From assembly GCF_024626475.1 (NCBI RefSeq), contig NZ_JANKHH010000005.1:124001-188000 (forward strand): a stretch of 64,000 nt of DNA, given 5' to 3'. A program made the translations under genes and the position numbers. Below, one piece after another: positions 6,833-14,614 of the stretch. The notes beneath the pieces were generated by a model, which was given only the letters and a program-made list of their open reading frames with translations, did not search any database and had not been told where the DNA came from. Every line of letters starts with the position of its first letter. Positions within the stretch are counted from its first letter, which is position 1. The DNA is from Parerythrobacter lacustris. Its GTDB lineage: Bacteria; Pseudomonadota; Alphaproteobacteria; Sphingomonadales; Sphingomonadaceae.

Positions 6833-8083
6833 ATGAGCGAAGGCATATCGCAGCCCGACCAGCCGCAGGAAGTGGAAGGCGGGGAAAGGGACCTGTTCTC
6901 CAAGTTCGACGACATCATCGCGCTGCGCGAGGGTCTGCTCGCGAGCGGGCAGGAGGATCCCTTCAGCCTCGTGATGGAGAAAGTGCTCAGCCCGACCCGC
7001 GCGATCTGCAACGGGCGCGACACCATCCTGCTCGGCACCTACAACTACATGGGCATGACCTTCGACCCCGACGTGATCGAGGCAGGCAAGCAGGCGCTCG
7101 ACAATTTCGGCAGCGGCACCACCGGCAGCCGCGTGCTCAATGGCACCTACCAGGGTCACCGCGAATGCGAGGACGCGCTGCGCGAGTTCTACGCCATGGA
7201 CCACGCGATGGTCTTCTCGACCGGGTATCAGGCCAATCTCGGGATCATCAGCACGATCGCCGGAAAGGGCGATTACATCGTGCTCGATATCGACAGCCAT
7301 GCTTCGATCTGGGACGGCTGCGCACTGGGCAATGCCGAAGTCGTGCCATTCAAGCACAACGATATCGAGGCGATGGAAAAGCGCTTGCGCCGCATTCCCG
7401 AAGGCGCCGGTAAGCTGGTCGTGCTCGAAGGCGTCTATTCGATGCTGGGCGACATCGCCCCGCTCGCCGAAATGGTCGCGGTAGCGAAGAAATACGGCGC
7501 GATGGTGCTGGTCGACGAAGCGCATTCGATGGGTTTCATCGGCGAGCATGGCCGCGGCGTGTGCGAGGCGGCCGGATGCATCGACGACGTCGATTTTATC
7601 ATCGGGACGTTTTCCAAGAGCGTGGGGACGGTCGGCGGTTTCTGCGTCTCCAACCACCCCAAGTTCGAGATCATGCGGCTGGTGTGCCGCCCCTATGTCT
7701 TCACCGCCTCGCTCCCGCCCAGCGTGGTCGCGACCGCCGCGACCAGCATCCGCAAGCTGATGCACGGCAGCAACAAGCGCGCGCATCTGTGGGAGAACTC
7801 GAAGCGGCTCCACGGCGGGCTGACGCAGCTCGGCTTCCAGCTCGGCACCAGCGAGCCGCAGAGCGCGATCGTCGCGGTGATTATGCCCGACCTCGAGAAG
7901 GGCGCGGCGATGTGGGAAGCGCTGCTCACCGAAGGCCTCTACGTCAACCTCGCCCGCCCGCCGGCGACCCCCGCCAACATGACCCTGCTGCGCTGCTCGC
8001 TCTGCGCCGAGCATTCGGTGGAAGAAGTCGAGACGATCCTCGGCATGTTCGAACGCGCGGGGAAAGCGGTGGGGATCATCTGA
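6833..8083 (+). CDS. spt: serine palmitoyltransferase (PLP-dependent)
   Basis: A 416-residue alpha-oxoamine synthase, close to the length of the well-studied Sphingomonas enzyme. Signatures: LGTYNYMGMTFDPDV near the N-terminus, GSGTTGSRVLNGTYQGHREC, VDEAHSMGFIGEHGRG (PLP-contacting Asp and His) and IIGTFSKSVGTVGGF with the PLP Schiff-base Lys. It condenses L-serine with a long-chain acyl thioester to give 3-ketosphinganine, the first step of sphingolipid synthesis. ATG 6833 follows the ACP stop directly; the frame is open upstream but only shadows the ACP gene. Confidence 0.95.
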   Translation: MSEGISQPDQPQEVEGGERDLFSKFDDIIALREGLLASGQEDPFSLVMEKVLSPTRAICNGRDTILLGTYNYMGMTFDPDVIEAGKQALDNFGSGTTGSRVLNGTYQGHRECEDALREFYAMDHAMVFSTGYQANLGIISTIAGKGDYIVLDIDSHASIWDGCALGNAEVVPFKHNDIEAMEKRLRRIPEGAGKLVVLEGVYSMLGDIAPLAEMVAVAKKYGAMVLVDEAHSMGFIGEHGRGVCEAAGCIDDVDFIIGTFSKSVGTVGGFCVSNHPKFEIMRLVCRPYVFTASLPPSVVATAATSIRKLMHGSNKRAHLWENSKRLHGGLTQLGFQLGTSEPQSAIVAVIMPDLEKGAAMWEALLTEGLYVNLARPPATPANMTLLRCSLCAEHSVEEVETILGMFERAGKAVGII

Positions 8084-8139
8084 TCCGGAACATCGCGGCG
8101 GCTCTCTCGTCTGTCTCCTGACAAAGGAGACTATCACAG

Positions 8140-8571
8140 ATGAAGACCACCAACACCGGCAGTGCGCGCTACGAAGGTCTGGGCAAGGACGGCAAGGGCC
8201 ATGTCTCGACCCAATCGGGCGCGCTCGATAATCAGCCTTATGGGTTCAACACGCGATTCGAGGATGCGCCGGGAACCAACCCCGAGGAACTGATCGCCGC
8301 CGCGCATGCCAGTTGCTTCACCATGGCTTTGAGCTTCGCGCTGGCGAAGGCCGGGCACGAGCAAGGCACGCTGGAGACCCAGGCCAAGGTGACGCTGGAG
8401 AAGGACGGCGACGGTTTTACCGTAACCCGATCGGACCTGACGTTGAAGGGGACGGTCGAAGGAATCGATCCCGCAAAATTCACCGAGCTGGCGCAAGAAG
8501 CCAAGGCGGGATGCCCGATCTCGAAGCTGCTCAATTGCGAGATCTCGCTGCAAACCGAATTCGAGGGATAG
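8140..8571 (+). CDS. OsmC family peroxiredoxin
   Basis: A 143-residue protein with the two OsmC redox cysteines, in AAAHASCFTMALSFALA and in EAKAGCPISKLL. The N-terminal GSARYEGLGKDGKGHVSTQSG is the usual beta hairpin of OsmC subfamily enzymes, which reduce organic hydroperoxides in the cytoplasm. A strong AAAGGAGA lies 12 nt before the ATG at 8140. Two stem-loops follow the stop codon. Confidence 0.92.
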   Translation: MKTTNTGSARYEGLGKDGKGHVSTQSGALDNQPYGFNTRFEDAPGTNPEELIAAAHASCFTMALSFALAKAGHEQGTLETQAKVTLEKDGDGFTVTRSDLTLKGTVEGIDPAKFTELAQEAKAGCPISKLLNCEISLQTEFEG

Positions 8572-8579
8572 GATCGAAA

Positions 8580-8613
8580 AGCGTCCGGGGGGCCTCTCCC
8601 CTCCCCCCGGACG
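8580..8613 (+). terminator. GC-rich stem-loop after osmC
   Basis: GCGTCCGGGGGG and CCCCCCGGACGC form a near-perfect stem around a short loop. No T-run follows it, so it may be an RNA-stabilising hairpin rather than a strict intrinsic terminator. Confidence 0.5.
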
Positions 8614-8620
8614 CGGCCTC

Positions 8621-8648
8621 CCATCGCAGCGGGAGGCGGATTTTCGAG
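8621..8648 (+). terminator. possible intrinsic terminator between osmC and crp/fnr genes
   Basis: GCCTCCC ... GGGAGGC forms a 7-bp stem with an 8-nt loop, followed by GGATTTTC with a short T-run. It lies downstream of the larger hairpin. Confidence 0.5.
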
Positions 8649-8737
8649 CGCGGTGCTCGCGCAGTGCGGCGACCTACGGGCTGAGCACGCATGTTTTCGT
8701 TGTCGGGTCGATCGGTAGGGCATAAGTCTGCGCGAGA

Positions 8738-9418
8738 ATGTCAAACACTTTACATTCCGCGACCCGGACGATCCACTCCGCGATGCTGTTCGCCACCTTG
8801 CCGGCCGACGTTCAGCGGTTCCTGCGCGAGCAATCGCCGGTCAGGCACTTCGGCGACGGCCAGATCATCCAGCAGCGCGGCGACGAGGGCGACGGGTTCT
8901 GGCTGATCGAGGAAGGCGCCGGCACAATCGGCCAGTTCCAGCCCGACGGCGCATTTCGCGGTGTCGCGCGGCTGGGACCGGGCGATTCCTGGGGCGAGCT
9001 TGCCGTGCTGACCCGCAGGCCCCGGGTCGTCGACGCGGTCTCGCGCGGGGAGAGCAAGGTCCGCTTTATCCGTGCATCGCTGTTCGAGGGGGTGATCGCC
9101 AACCGGCCCGACGCGATGCGCCCGATGCTCGGCGCGCTGGCCGGGCAGCTGCAGGAAGCGATCGGGCTCCTTGCGGGGCAGCGCAAGGACTCAGCGCTGG
9201 CGCGGGTCGCGGGAACGCTGGCGACGATGGCCCACGATCAGGCGTTACCGGCCTCGCTCGCGATGACGCAGGACGAACTGGCCGAGCTGCTCGGCCTGAC
9301 CCGCGCCACAGTCAACGCGGCCTTGCGCAAGTTGCAAGCACGCGGGCTGGTCGAACGGCGATACGGCGGAGTGACGGTGCGCGATACAGTCGCGCTGCGC
9401 GATCTCTCGCACGCCTGA
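8738..9418 (+). CDS. Crp/Fnr family transcriptional regulator
   Basis: A 226-residue protein. Residues about 20-125 form a cyclic-nucleotide-binding-like beta barrel (FGDGQIIQQRGDEGDGFWLI, GDSWGELAVLTRRPRVVDAV), and the C-terminus is a Crp-type winged helix (AMTQDELAELLGLTRATVNAALRKLQARGLVERRYGGVTV). It lacks the N-terminal cysteine cluster of Fnr, so it is not an Fe-S oxygen sensor; the effector is unknown. ATG 8738 gives MSNTLHSATRTI. Confidence 0.9.
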   Translation: MSNTLHSATRTIHSAMLFATLPADVQRFLREQSPVRHFGDGQIIQQRGDEGDGFWLIEEGAGTIGQFQPDGAFRGVARLGPGDSWGELAVLTRRPRVVDAVSRGESKVRFIRASLFEGVIANRPDAMRPMLGALAGQLQEAIGLLAGQRKDSALARVAGTLATMAHDQALPASLAMTQDELAELLGLTRATVNAALRKLQARGLVERRYGGVTVRDTVALRDLSHA

Positions 9419-9419
9419 G

Positions 9420-10073
9420 CTATGTCGCTGTCGTCTCCGCTACCGTCGCGGCGACACAAGGATCCGCTTCGTCTTCGCCGCCGCCGAGCTGGGTGATCGC
9501 CAACACGCCGCCCACCACCAGCAGCACGAAGACGGTGGTGACCGTGCCGAGATATTTGTCGATGAAGGCCTTGATCGGCGCGCCGAAGATGCGGAACAGC
9601 ACGCCGACGGTGAAGAAGATCGCACCGCGCCCGGCAAGACTGGCGAGGATGAACGGCACCAGCGCCATGCCGAGAAAGCCGGCGGTGATGGTGAGCAGCT
9701 TGAACGGCACCGGGGTCGCCCCGGCGATGATCACCGCCACAACGCCCCATTCGTCGAAGGTGCATTTCGCAGCGGGCAGCGCATCGAACAGGCCGATCGC
9801 CTTGAGGACCGGCACGCCCACCGTGTCGAACAGCGCCCAGCCGATGAAATAGCCCAGCAGCCCGCCCGCTACCGAGCTGAGCGTAGCGATCAGGCCGAAG
9901 CGCAGTGCCTTCTTCGGTTCGGCCAGGCACATCAGCCCGAGCAATGGGTGCGGCGGGATGGGGAAGAAGCTCGCCTCGATGAAGCAGAAGAACGCCAGCC
10001 ACCATTCGGCGGCGGGATGGGCGGCCTTCTCCATCGTCCAGTCGTACAGGCCGCGCAGCGGTTTCATCAGCAT
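9420..10073 (-). CDS. YqaA-family inner membrane protein (VTT/SNARE-associated type)
   Basis: A 217-residue polytopic membrane protein starting MLMKPLRGLYDWTMEKAAHP. The motifs FIEASFFPIPPHPLLGLM and GATPVPFKLLTITAGFLGM are characteristic of YqaA, a small relative of the DedA/VTT membrane-transport proteins, with re-entrant loops carrying the E-x-x-F-P-I-P and P-x-P-F-K residues. The C-terminus is acidic. The exact role is unknown. It converges on the crp/fnr gene, their stop codons being 1 nt apart. Confidence 0.85.
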   Translation of the reverse strand: MLMKPLRGLYDWTMEKAAHPAAEWWLAFFCFIEASFFPIPPHPLLGLMCLAEPKKALRFGLIATLSSVAGGLLGYFIGWALFDTVGVPVLKAIGLFDALPAAKCTFDEWGVVAVIIAGATPVPFKLLTITAGFLGMALVPFILASLAGRGAIFFTVGVLFRIFGAPIKAFIDKYLGTVTTVFVLLVVGGVLAITQLGGGEDEADPCVAATVAETTAT

Positions 10074-10223
10074 GGCAGATTGCGGTTCCCGGGATAGTGG
10101 TGCAGCGCCTCTATGCGAGCGCGGCGAGCGCGGCAATCCCGCGATTGTGCGTCGTCGCGAATCCATGTTGCCAGACAAGGGGGCTTGCCCGATCAAGCGT
10201 CAGGTCGTGGGCTCGAGGAGGGG

Positions 10224-10577
10224 ATGATGACGCTCATCAAGATGAACGAACTGCACCGGGCGTGGGACCGGATCCGCGAGGTGGGCGGCTCGATCCACAG
10301 CTATTCCGGACACAACTTCACCGCGTCGGCGGACGGGTGGACCGGATTCGCCAATCACGCGAACCTGTTGTGCGGCCCCGAACCCGACAATGTCCAGTCG
10401 CTGGTCGATCAGATCGTCCAGATTGCGGCCGATGCGGAGGACATCCGTCGGTTGAACGAGCCGATGCTGTCCGTGACGGTCTGCTCCAAGCCTCGCATAA
10501 CCATCAAGGCGGGCTGCCGGGTGCTCGTCAAATGGTCGGCCTACGACAAGAGCGAAACGGGCTGCAAAAAGCACTGA
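10224..10577 (+). CDS. hypothetical protein
   Basis: A 117-residue protein starting MMTLIKMNELHRAWDRIREV, preceded by GAGGAGGGG as a strong ribosome binding site. Visible features are an amphipathic N-terminal helix, two central aromatic residues (DGWTGFANHANLLCG) and a C-terminal CGPEP..KAGCRVLVKW segment with four cysteines in all. No signal peptide and no recognised family. It lies directly upstream of the GTA cluster but is separated from it by a terminator, so it is probably a separate unit. Confidence 0.6.
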   Translation: MMTLIKMNELHRAWDRIREVGGSIHSYSGHNFTASADGWTGFANHANLLCGPEPDNVQSLVDQIVQIAADAEDIRRLNEPMLSVTVCSKPRITIKAGCRVLVKWSAYDKSETGCKKH

Positions 10578-10624
10578 TCGCCGGAATGACTTTCGGTAAA
10601 TATAACCTATTTGGCACTTTTATA

Positions 10625-10653
10625 TTGACATCGTGACGCTCTAAGGTTAGAGA
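10625..10653 (+). promoter_or_regulatory. possible sigma-70-like promoter upstream of GTA cluster
   Basis: TTGACA at 10625-10630, a 17-nt spacer, then TAGAGA at 10648-10653, within a locally AT-rich stretch (10590-10630). The -35 is perfect but the -10 matches only half the consensus. A hairpin terminator lies between this site and the first GTA gene. Confidence 0.3.
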
Positions 10654-10680
10654 AGCGGAACATCGCGATAAACCGATTCG

Positions 10681-10718
10681 AAACGGGCGGACGCCGCATG
10701 GGCGCTTCCGCCCGTTTT
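10681..10718 (+). terminator. strong hairpin with T-run just before the first GTA gene
   Basis: AAACGGGCGGA (10681-10691) pairs perfectly with TCCGCCCGTTT (10707-10717), and the loop can pair further (CGCC/GGCG). A TTTT run ends the stem. It looks like an intrinsic terminator for the upstream unit, or an attenuator in a GTA leader. Confidence 0.7.
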
Positions 10719-10753
10719 GCATTGGCTGGTCGCTCAGCATGAGGACAAGAGAC

Positions 10754-11389
10754 ATGACGGTCCAACCGGCCACCCGCCTCGCATGGGAGGAAAGCTTTAT
10801 CGAGGCCCTTGCCCGGCTCGCCATGGTCAAGCGTGCCGCGCAGGCTGCTGGCGTGGCAACTGGCAGCGTTTATGCCCGGCGCGCGAAAAGCCCGGCTTTC
10901 GCAGAGCTATGGGACGAAACACTCGCACAGGCGAAAGCGGTGCAGAGGCAGCGCCGCATCTGCAATAGCGAAGATGCGCCCTCGCCGATCCAGTGGCAGC
11001 GCACGTTCCTCGATGCTCTCGCAGAGACTTCGAATGTGAGTGCCGCGGCTGTGCGAGCCCGGATGCCATCACGCGAAGTTTACCGGATGCGCCGTGAAAA
11101 CGAGGATTTTGCCCGCAAATGGCATGCCGCGCTGGTTGAAGGATACGAGCATCTGGAGCTGGAATTGCTCGCCCGCCTGCGCAGTGGCGAGCCAAAGGAC
11201 GGACCCAAGTTCGACAATGGCTCGGCGCTGCGGCTGCTGGCGCTGCATCGCGATACCATGGCGCAGGAACATGCCCAGCGGCGCAATATGGACGTCGTCT
11301 CGGCCCGGGCGCTGATCGAACAGAAGCTCGACGAATTGCGTCAGCGGGTGCTCGCCAGGCGCGAAGCCGAAGGGGCGACGATCCAGTGA
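10754..11389 (+). CDS. putative GTA small terminase subunit (g1-like)
   Basis: A 211-residue protein made of two similar helix-turn-helix modules: FIEALARLAMVKRAAQAAGV (about residues 15-60) and FLDALAETSNVSAAAVRARM (about 83-130), each followed by a K/R-rich helix and a W- or F-containing helix. It precedes the large terminase with a GTGA overlap, the position of the DNA-recognition subunit in GTA clusters. Small terminases bind packaging substrate DNA. ATG 10754 is favoured over ATG 10739 because AGGA lies 8 nt before it. Assignment rests on position and HTH content. Confidence 0.72.
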   Translation: MTVQPATRLAWEESFIEALARLAMVKRAAQAAGVATGSVYARRAKSPAFAELWDETLAQAKAVQRQRRICNSEDAPSPIQWQRTFLDALAETSNVSAAAVRARMPSREVYRMRRENEDFARKWHAALVEGYEHLELELLARLRSGEPKDGPKFDNGSALRLLALHRDTMAQEHAQRRNMDVVSARALIEQKLDELRQRVLARREAEGATIQ

Positions 11390-12801
11390 CACAGGACGAC
11401 CCGGGTGCCTTTGCGATCGATGCGGCCGACCATCATATCAAGGCAATTCTGGCTGGTCTCGACGAACCGCAGGCCAACCGGATTGTGGCGGGCTGGGACA
11501 ATCACTTCCCCAATTTTGCCCATCCCGGTCAGCTTGCACCCGCAGGCGACTGGCAGGTGTGGTTGGTGATGGGCGGGCGCGGCTTCGGCAAGACCCGTGC
11601 CGGCGCGGAATGGGTCCGCTCGATAGCAGAAGGAGATATGCTCGCGCGCATCGCATTGGTCGGTGCGACACTGGGCGAGGCACGCAGCGTGATGGTGGAG
11701 GGCGAAAGCGGCCTGATCGCCATTTCGCCGCAGGAAAACCGCCCGAGTTTCGAGCCTTCACTGCACCGTTTGCGCTGGCCCAACGGGGCGCAGGCCTTTC
11801 TCTACTCGGCCGCCGAGCCGGAGTCCTTGCGCGGTCCGCAGCACAGCCACGCCTGGTGCGACGAGATCGGCAAGTGGCCCGCCGCGCATGAACGCTCGAC
11901 GCGCTGCTGGGACAATCTCCTGCTTGGCCTGCGGCTAGGCAAGGACCAGCGGATCGTCGCGACCACCACTCCGCGCAACACGCCGCTGGTGCGGCGGATC
12001 TTCGGTAGCGAGGGCACGGTGGTGACGGGCGGCGCGACCCGCGCCAACTCTGCGAATTTGCCCACGACTTTCATCGCCGCAATGGAGCGCGAATTCGGTG
12101 GCTCGACCCTCGGACGGCAGGAACTGGGCGGAGAGCTGATCGAGGAGATCGAAGGCGCGCTGTGGAGCCGCGAACTGCTGGAAAGGTGCCGGGAATCTCC
12201 CCCTACCCTTCAGGGGAGGGGGACGGGGGGTGGGGACTGTGCTGTTGCTCATGACAGCCCCCACCCCAACCCCTCCCCTGAAGGGGAGGGGCTTTGGAAA
12301 CGCCTCATCGTCGCGGTCGATCCGCCCGCTTCGTCAAACGGCGACGCCTGCGGCATCGTGGTCGCCGCGCTGGGGCAGGACGGGATCGCCCGCGTGCTCG
12401 CCGATGCTTCGGTCGAGAATGCCTCGCCCGAACGCTGGGCCAAAGCGGTCGCCAACGCCGCCGCCGTGTGGGGTGCCGACCGCGTGGTGGCGGAGGCCAA
12501 CCAGGGCGGCGCAATGGTCGCCAGCGTGCTGCGCGCGACGGATGTGGCGCTGCCGCTCAGGCTGGTCCACGCCACCCGCGGCAAGGCGGCGCGCGCCGAG
12601 CCGGTCGCGGCGCTCTATGAAGCGGGCAAAGTGCGCCACTGCGGGATGTTCGCCGCGCTGGAAGACCAGCTGTGCGGGCTGATGGCTGGCGGCAGCTACG
12701 AAGGCCCGGGCCGCTCGCCCGATCGGGCGGATGCGCTGGTGTGGGCGCTGACCGAACTGATGCTGGGGCAGAAAGCGAGGCCGAGGATTTCGAGTTTCTG
12801 A
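11386..12801 (+). CDS. GTA large terminase subunit (g2)
   Basis: A 471-residue DNA-packaging ATPase/nuclease starting at GTG 11386. Walker A is VMGGRGFGKTRAGAEW, Walker B HAWCDEIGKW, and the C-terminal RNase H-like nuclease shows IVAVDPP, VVAEANQGG and DRADALVWALTEL. Between the two domains (about residues 270-304) lies a proline- and glycine-rich stretch, SPPTLQGRG...HPNPSPEGEG, encoded by an in-frame palindromic repeat. Without it the protein would have about 435 residues, nearer the usual GTA size. The insertion is in the inter-domain linker and preserves the frame, so function may be retained. Confidence 0.93.
   Translation: MTQDDPGAFAIDAADHHIKAILAGLDEPQANRIVAGWDNHFPNFAHPGQLAPAGDWQVWLVMGGRGFGKTRAGAEWVRSIAEGDMLARIALVGATLGEARSVMVEGESGLIAISPQENRPSFEPSLHRLRWPNGAQAFLYSAAEPESLRGPQHSHAWCDEIGKWPAAHERSTRCWDNLLLGLRLGKDQRIVATTTPRNTPLVRRIFGSEGTVVTGGATRANSANLPTTFIAAMEREFGGSTLGRQELGGELIEEIEGALWSRELLERCRESPPTLQGRGTGGGDCAVAHDSPHPNPSPEGEGLWKRLIVAVDPPASSNGDACGIVVAALGQDGIARVLADASVENASPERWAKAVANAAAVWGADRVVAEANQGGAMVASVLRATDVALPLRLVHATRGKAARAEPVAALYEAGKVRHCGMFAALEDQLCGLMAGGSYEGPGRSPDRADALVWALTELMLGQKARPRISSF
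12196..12297. repeat. palindromic repeat inserted in frame in the terminase gene
   Basis: Left arm about 12198-12240 and right arm about 12253-12292 are imperfect inverted repeats. Each arm carries its own small palindrome around CCCTTCAGGGG / CCCCTGAAGGGG. The element encodes roughly 34 residues in the terminase frame with no stop codon. Confidence 0.85.
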
Positions 12802-12819
12802 CCCATTGCCTCCCAACCA

Positions 12820-12914
12820 CGTCACCCCACCCCCCGAGCCGGGGTCCAGCTGACTTTCGAGGTTCGCGCATCGCCGCAAGAGAAGCGGGACCCCGGATCA
12901 AGTCCGGGGCGACG
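12820..12914. repeat. REP-like palindrome, copy A (cgtcacccc...ggggcgacg)
   Basis: Ends CGTCACCCC and GGGGCGACG are inverted; the interior carries GAGCCGGGGTCC and GGACCCCGG-type arms. It is homologous to the element at 19479-19573. It fills part of the gap between terminase and portal. Confidence 0.8.
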
Positions 12915-12923
12915 AGAAATTGG

Positions 12924-13005
12924 CGTCATTCCAGCGAAAGCTGGGATCGCTCGGCACATAGTACGACCAAGACCCACAACGATCCCGGCTTTCGCCGGGA
13001 TGACG
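12924..13005. repeat. palindromic repeat (cgtcattccagcgaaagctgggatcg)
   Basis: CGTCATTCCAGCGAAAGCTGGGATCG and CGATCCCGGCTTTCGCCGGGATGACG form an imperfect inverted repeat with about 30 nt between arms. It immediately precedes the ribosome binding site of the portal gene. Confidence 0.8.
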
Positions 13006-13015
13006 GAGAAGCCCC

Positions 13016-14173
13016 ATGTCCTTCCTCACCACTCTCGCTTCCGCCTTCAAAGGCGGGGGCGGCGCTCGTGTGCCTATTGCGAGCGGTTTCATCTCGCCCT
13101 GGGCCGTCGCTTTCGATGCCGCGCCGCGTCCTCGCGCCTTCGACTATAGTCGCGCGATCCGCGACGGGTTCACCGGCAATCCGGTGGCGCAGCGCAGCGT
13201 GCGGATCGTCGCGGAGGGGGTCGGCAGTGCGCCGCTCTCGCCGCTGGACGACGGGGTTGCCGCCCTGATCGGCGCGACATCCGCCGGGCAATCGCTGGTC
13301 GAGACGGTCGCGGCGCATCTGCTGCTTCACGGCAATGCCTTCGTCCAGGTGATGAAGGACGGCGCGGGCCAGCCGGTCGAGCTGTTCGCCCTGCGCCCCG
13401 AGCGATTGAAGGTCGTGCCGGGCGAGGATGGCTGGCCGCGCGGCTACGAATACCGCATCGCCGGGCGCACGCTGGCGATCCCGCTGGAAGACGATGCCGG
13501 CTGGCCCAATCTCATCCATATCCGCAGCTTCCATCCGGGTGACGACCACTACGGCGCGGGCGCGCTCGCCGCCGCCGACCCGGCGATCGCGATCCACAAT
13601 GCGGCCAGCGAATGGAACCGCGCACTGCTCGACAACGCCGCGCGGCCCTCCGGCGCGCTGACCTACGAGGCGGGCGACGGTGCGGGCCTCACCGCCGACC
13701 AATACGAGCGGCTGAAGAGCGAGCTTGCCACCGCCTATCAGGGGCAGGCCAACGCCGGGCGGCCGATGCTGCTGGAGGGCGGGCTCAGGTGGCAGAGTAT
13801 GGCGCTGTCGCCCGCCGACATGGATTTCGCGACGCTGAAAGCCGCCGCCGCGCGCGACATCGCGCTCGCCTTCGGGGTGCCGCCGATGCTGCTCGGCCTG
13901 CCTGGGGACAACACTTACGCCAACTATCGCGAGGCCAGCCGCGCGCTGTGGCGGCTGACCCTGCTGCCGCTTGCGGGCAAGATCCTGAGCGGCCTCGCCG
14001 AGGGGCTTACGCCGTGGTTCCCCGACCTCGCCCTGTCGGTCGATCTCGACCGCATCCCCGCGCTGGCGGAGGATCGCGAAAGGCTGTGGGCGCAGGTCAC
14101 CGCCGCCGACTTCCTCACCCCCGCCGAGAAGCGCGAAATGCTTGGCCTTGCCCCCGTTGGAGACGTTCAATGA
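13016..14173 (+). CDS. GTA portal protein (g3, HK97 family)
   Basis: A 385-residue portal. Characteristic stretches are GNPVAQRSVRIVAEGVGSAP, LLLHGNAFVQVM, FALRPERLKVVPGEDG, GASEWNRALL-like AASEWNRALLDNAARPSG, LALAFGVPPMLLGLPGDNTYAN and REASRALWRLTLLPL. Portals form a dodecameric ring at the capsid vertex through which DNA is packaged. The gene follows two palindromic repeats and its stop overlaps the start of the DUF6127 gene (ATGA). Confidence 0.95.
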   Translation: MSFLTTLASAFKGGGGARVPIASGFISPWAVAFDAAPRPRAFDYSRAIRDGFTGNPVAQRSVRIVAEGVGSAPLSPLDDGVAALIGATSAGQSLVETVAAHLLLHGNAFVQVMKDGAGQPVELFALRPERLKVVPGEDGWPRGYEYRIAGRTLAIPLEDDAGWPNLIHIRSFHPGDDHYGAGALAAADPAIAIHNAASEWNRALLDNAARPSGALTYEAGDGAGLTADQYERLKSELATAYQGQANAGRPMLLEGGLRWQSMALSPADMDFATLKAAAARDIALAFGVPPMLLGLPGDNTYANYREASRALWRLTLLPLAGKILSGLAEGLTPWFPDLALSVDLDRIPALAEDRERLWAQVTAADFLTPAEKREMLGLAPVGDVQ

Positions 14174-14478
14174 CCCGCGAAGACATGCTCGCCGGACTGC
14201 TCGCGCAGGCCACTTCCGAGGGCGGCGATCTCGTCACCCTCCGCGCCATCGTCGAGGAAAGCTCGGAAATCGGCGCGGGCCGGGTGCTGCAACGCCTCGG
14301 CCTCGCCGACGAGGGCGCGCAAGACGACATCGATGAACTGCGCGAACTGCTCCGCGCCTGGCGCGACGCCAAGGCGAGCGCGTGGAAGGCGGCGATCGAA
14401 TGGACCGTGCGCGGGGTGCTCGCGCTGCTGCTGATCGGCATCGCGGTGCGGCTGGGGATGCCGGGGCTGCTCAAGTGA
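14170..14478 (+). CDS. DUF6127 family protein of the GTA cluster
   Basis: A 102-residue protein. A soluble helical N-terminus (MTREDMLAGLLAQATSEGGD, LRAIVEESSEIGAGRVLQRL, DELRELLRAWRDAKASAWKA) is followed by one C-terminal transmembrane helix, AIEWTVRGVLALLLIGIAVR. The sequence and its place between portal and protease match the sphingomonad family DUF6127. Function unknown; a membrane anchor in a capsid gene cluster is curious. Translation is probably coupled to the portal gene through ATGA. Confidence 0.8.
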   Translation: MTREDMLAGLLAQATSEGGDLVTLRAIVEESSEIGAGRVLQRLGLADEGAQDDIDELRELLRAWRDAKASAWKAAIEWTVRGVLALLLIGIAVRLGMPGLLK

Positions 14479-14495
14479 ACTGCGTGATCGAGAAA

Positions 14496-14608
14496 TCTCC
14501 TCCCCCTGGAGGGGGAGGCCGGGTGGGGGTGTACGGCGCTTGCAATCGGGCGCCGAGCACCCACCCCCAGCCCGATACCTGCCCCGGCGAAGGCCGGGGT
14601 CAAGGGAG
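14496..14608. repeat. composite palindromic repeat between DUF6127 and protease genes
   Basis: Contains CTCCCCCTGGAGGGGGAG (self-complementary), GGGTGGGGGT ... ACCCACCCCC arms around an interior GGCGC...GCGCC, and a half element CCCCGGCGAAGGCCGGGG. It ends just before the protease ribosome binding site. Confidence 0.75.
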
Positions 14609-14614
14609 GGAAGC

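Noticed and set aside
6752-8137. A 461-codon reverse-strand frame opposite spt
   Set aside because: Antisense to a confidently identified enzyme; His/Arg/Asp-rich shadow composition typical of high-GC DNA.
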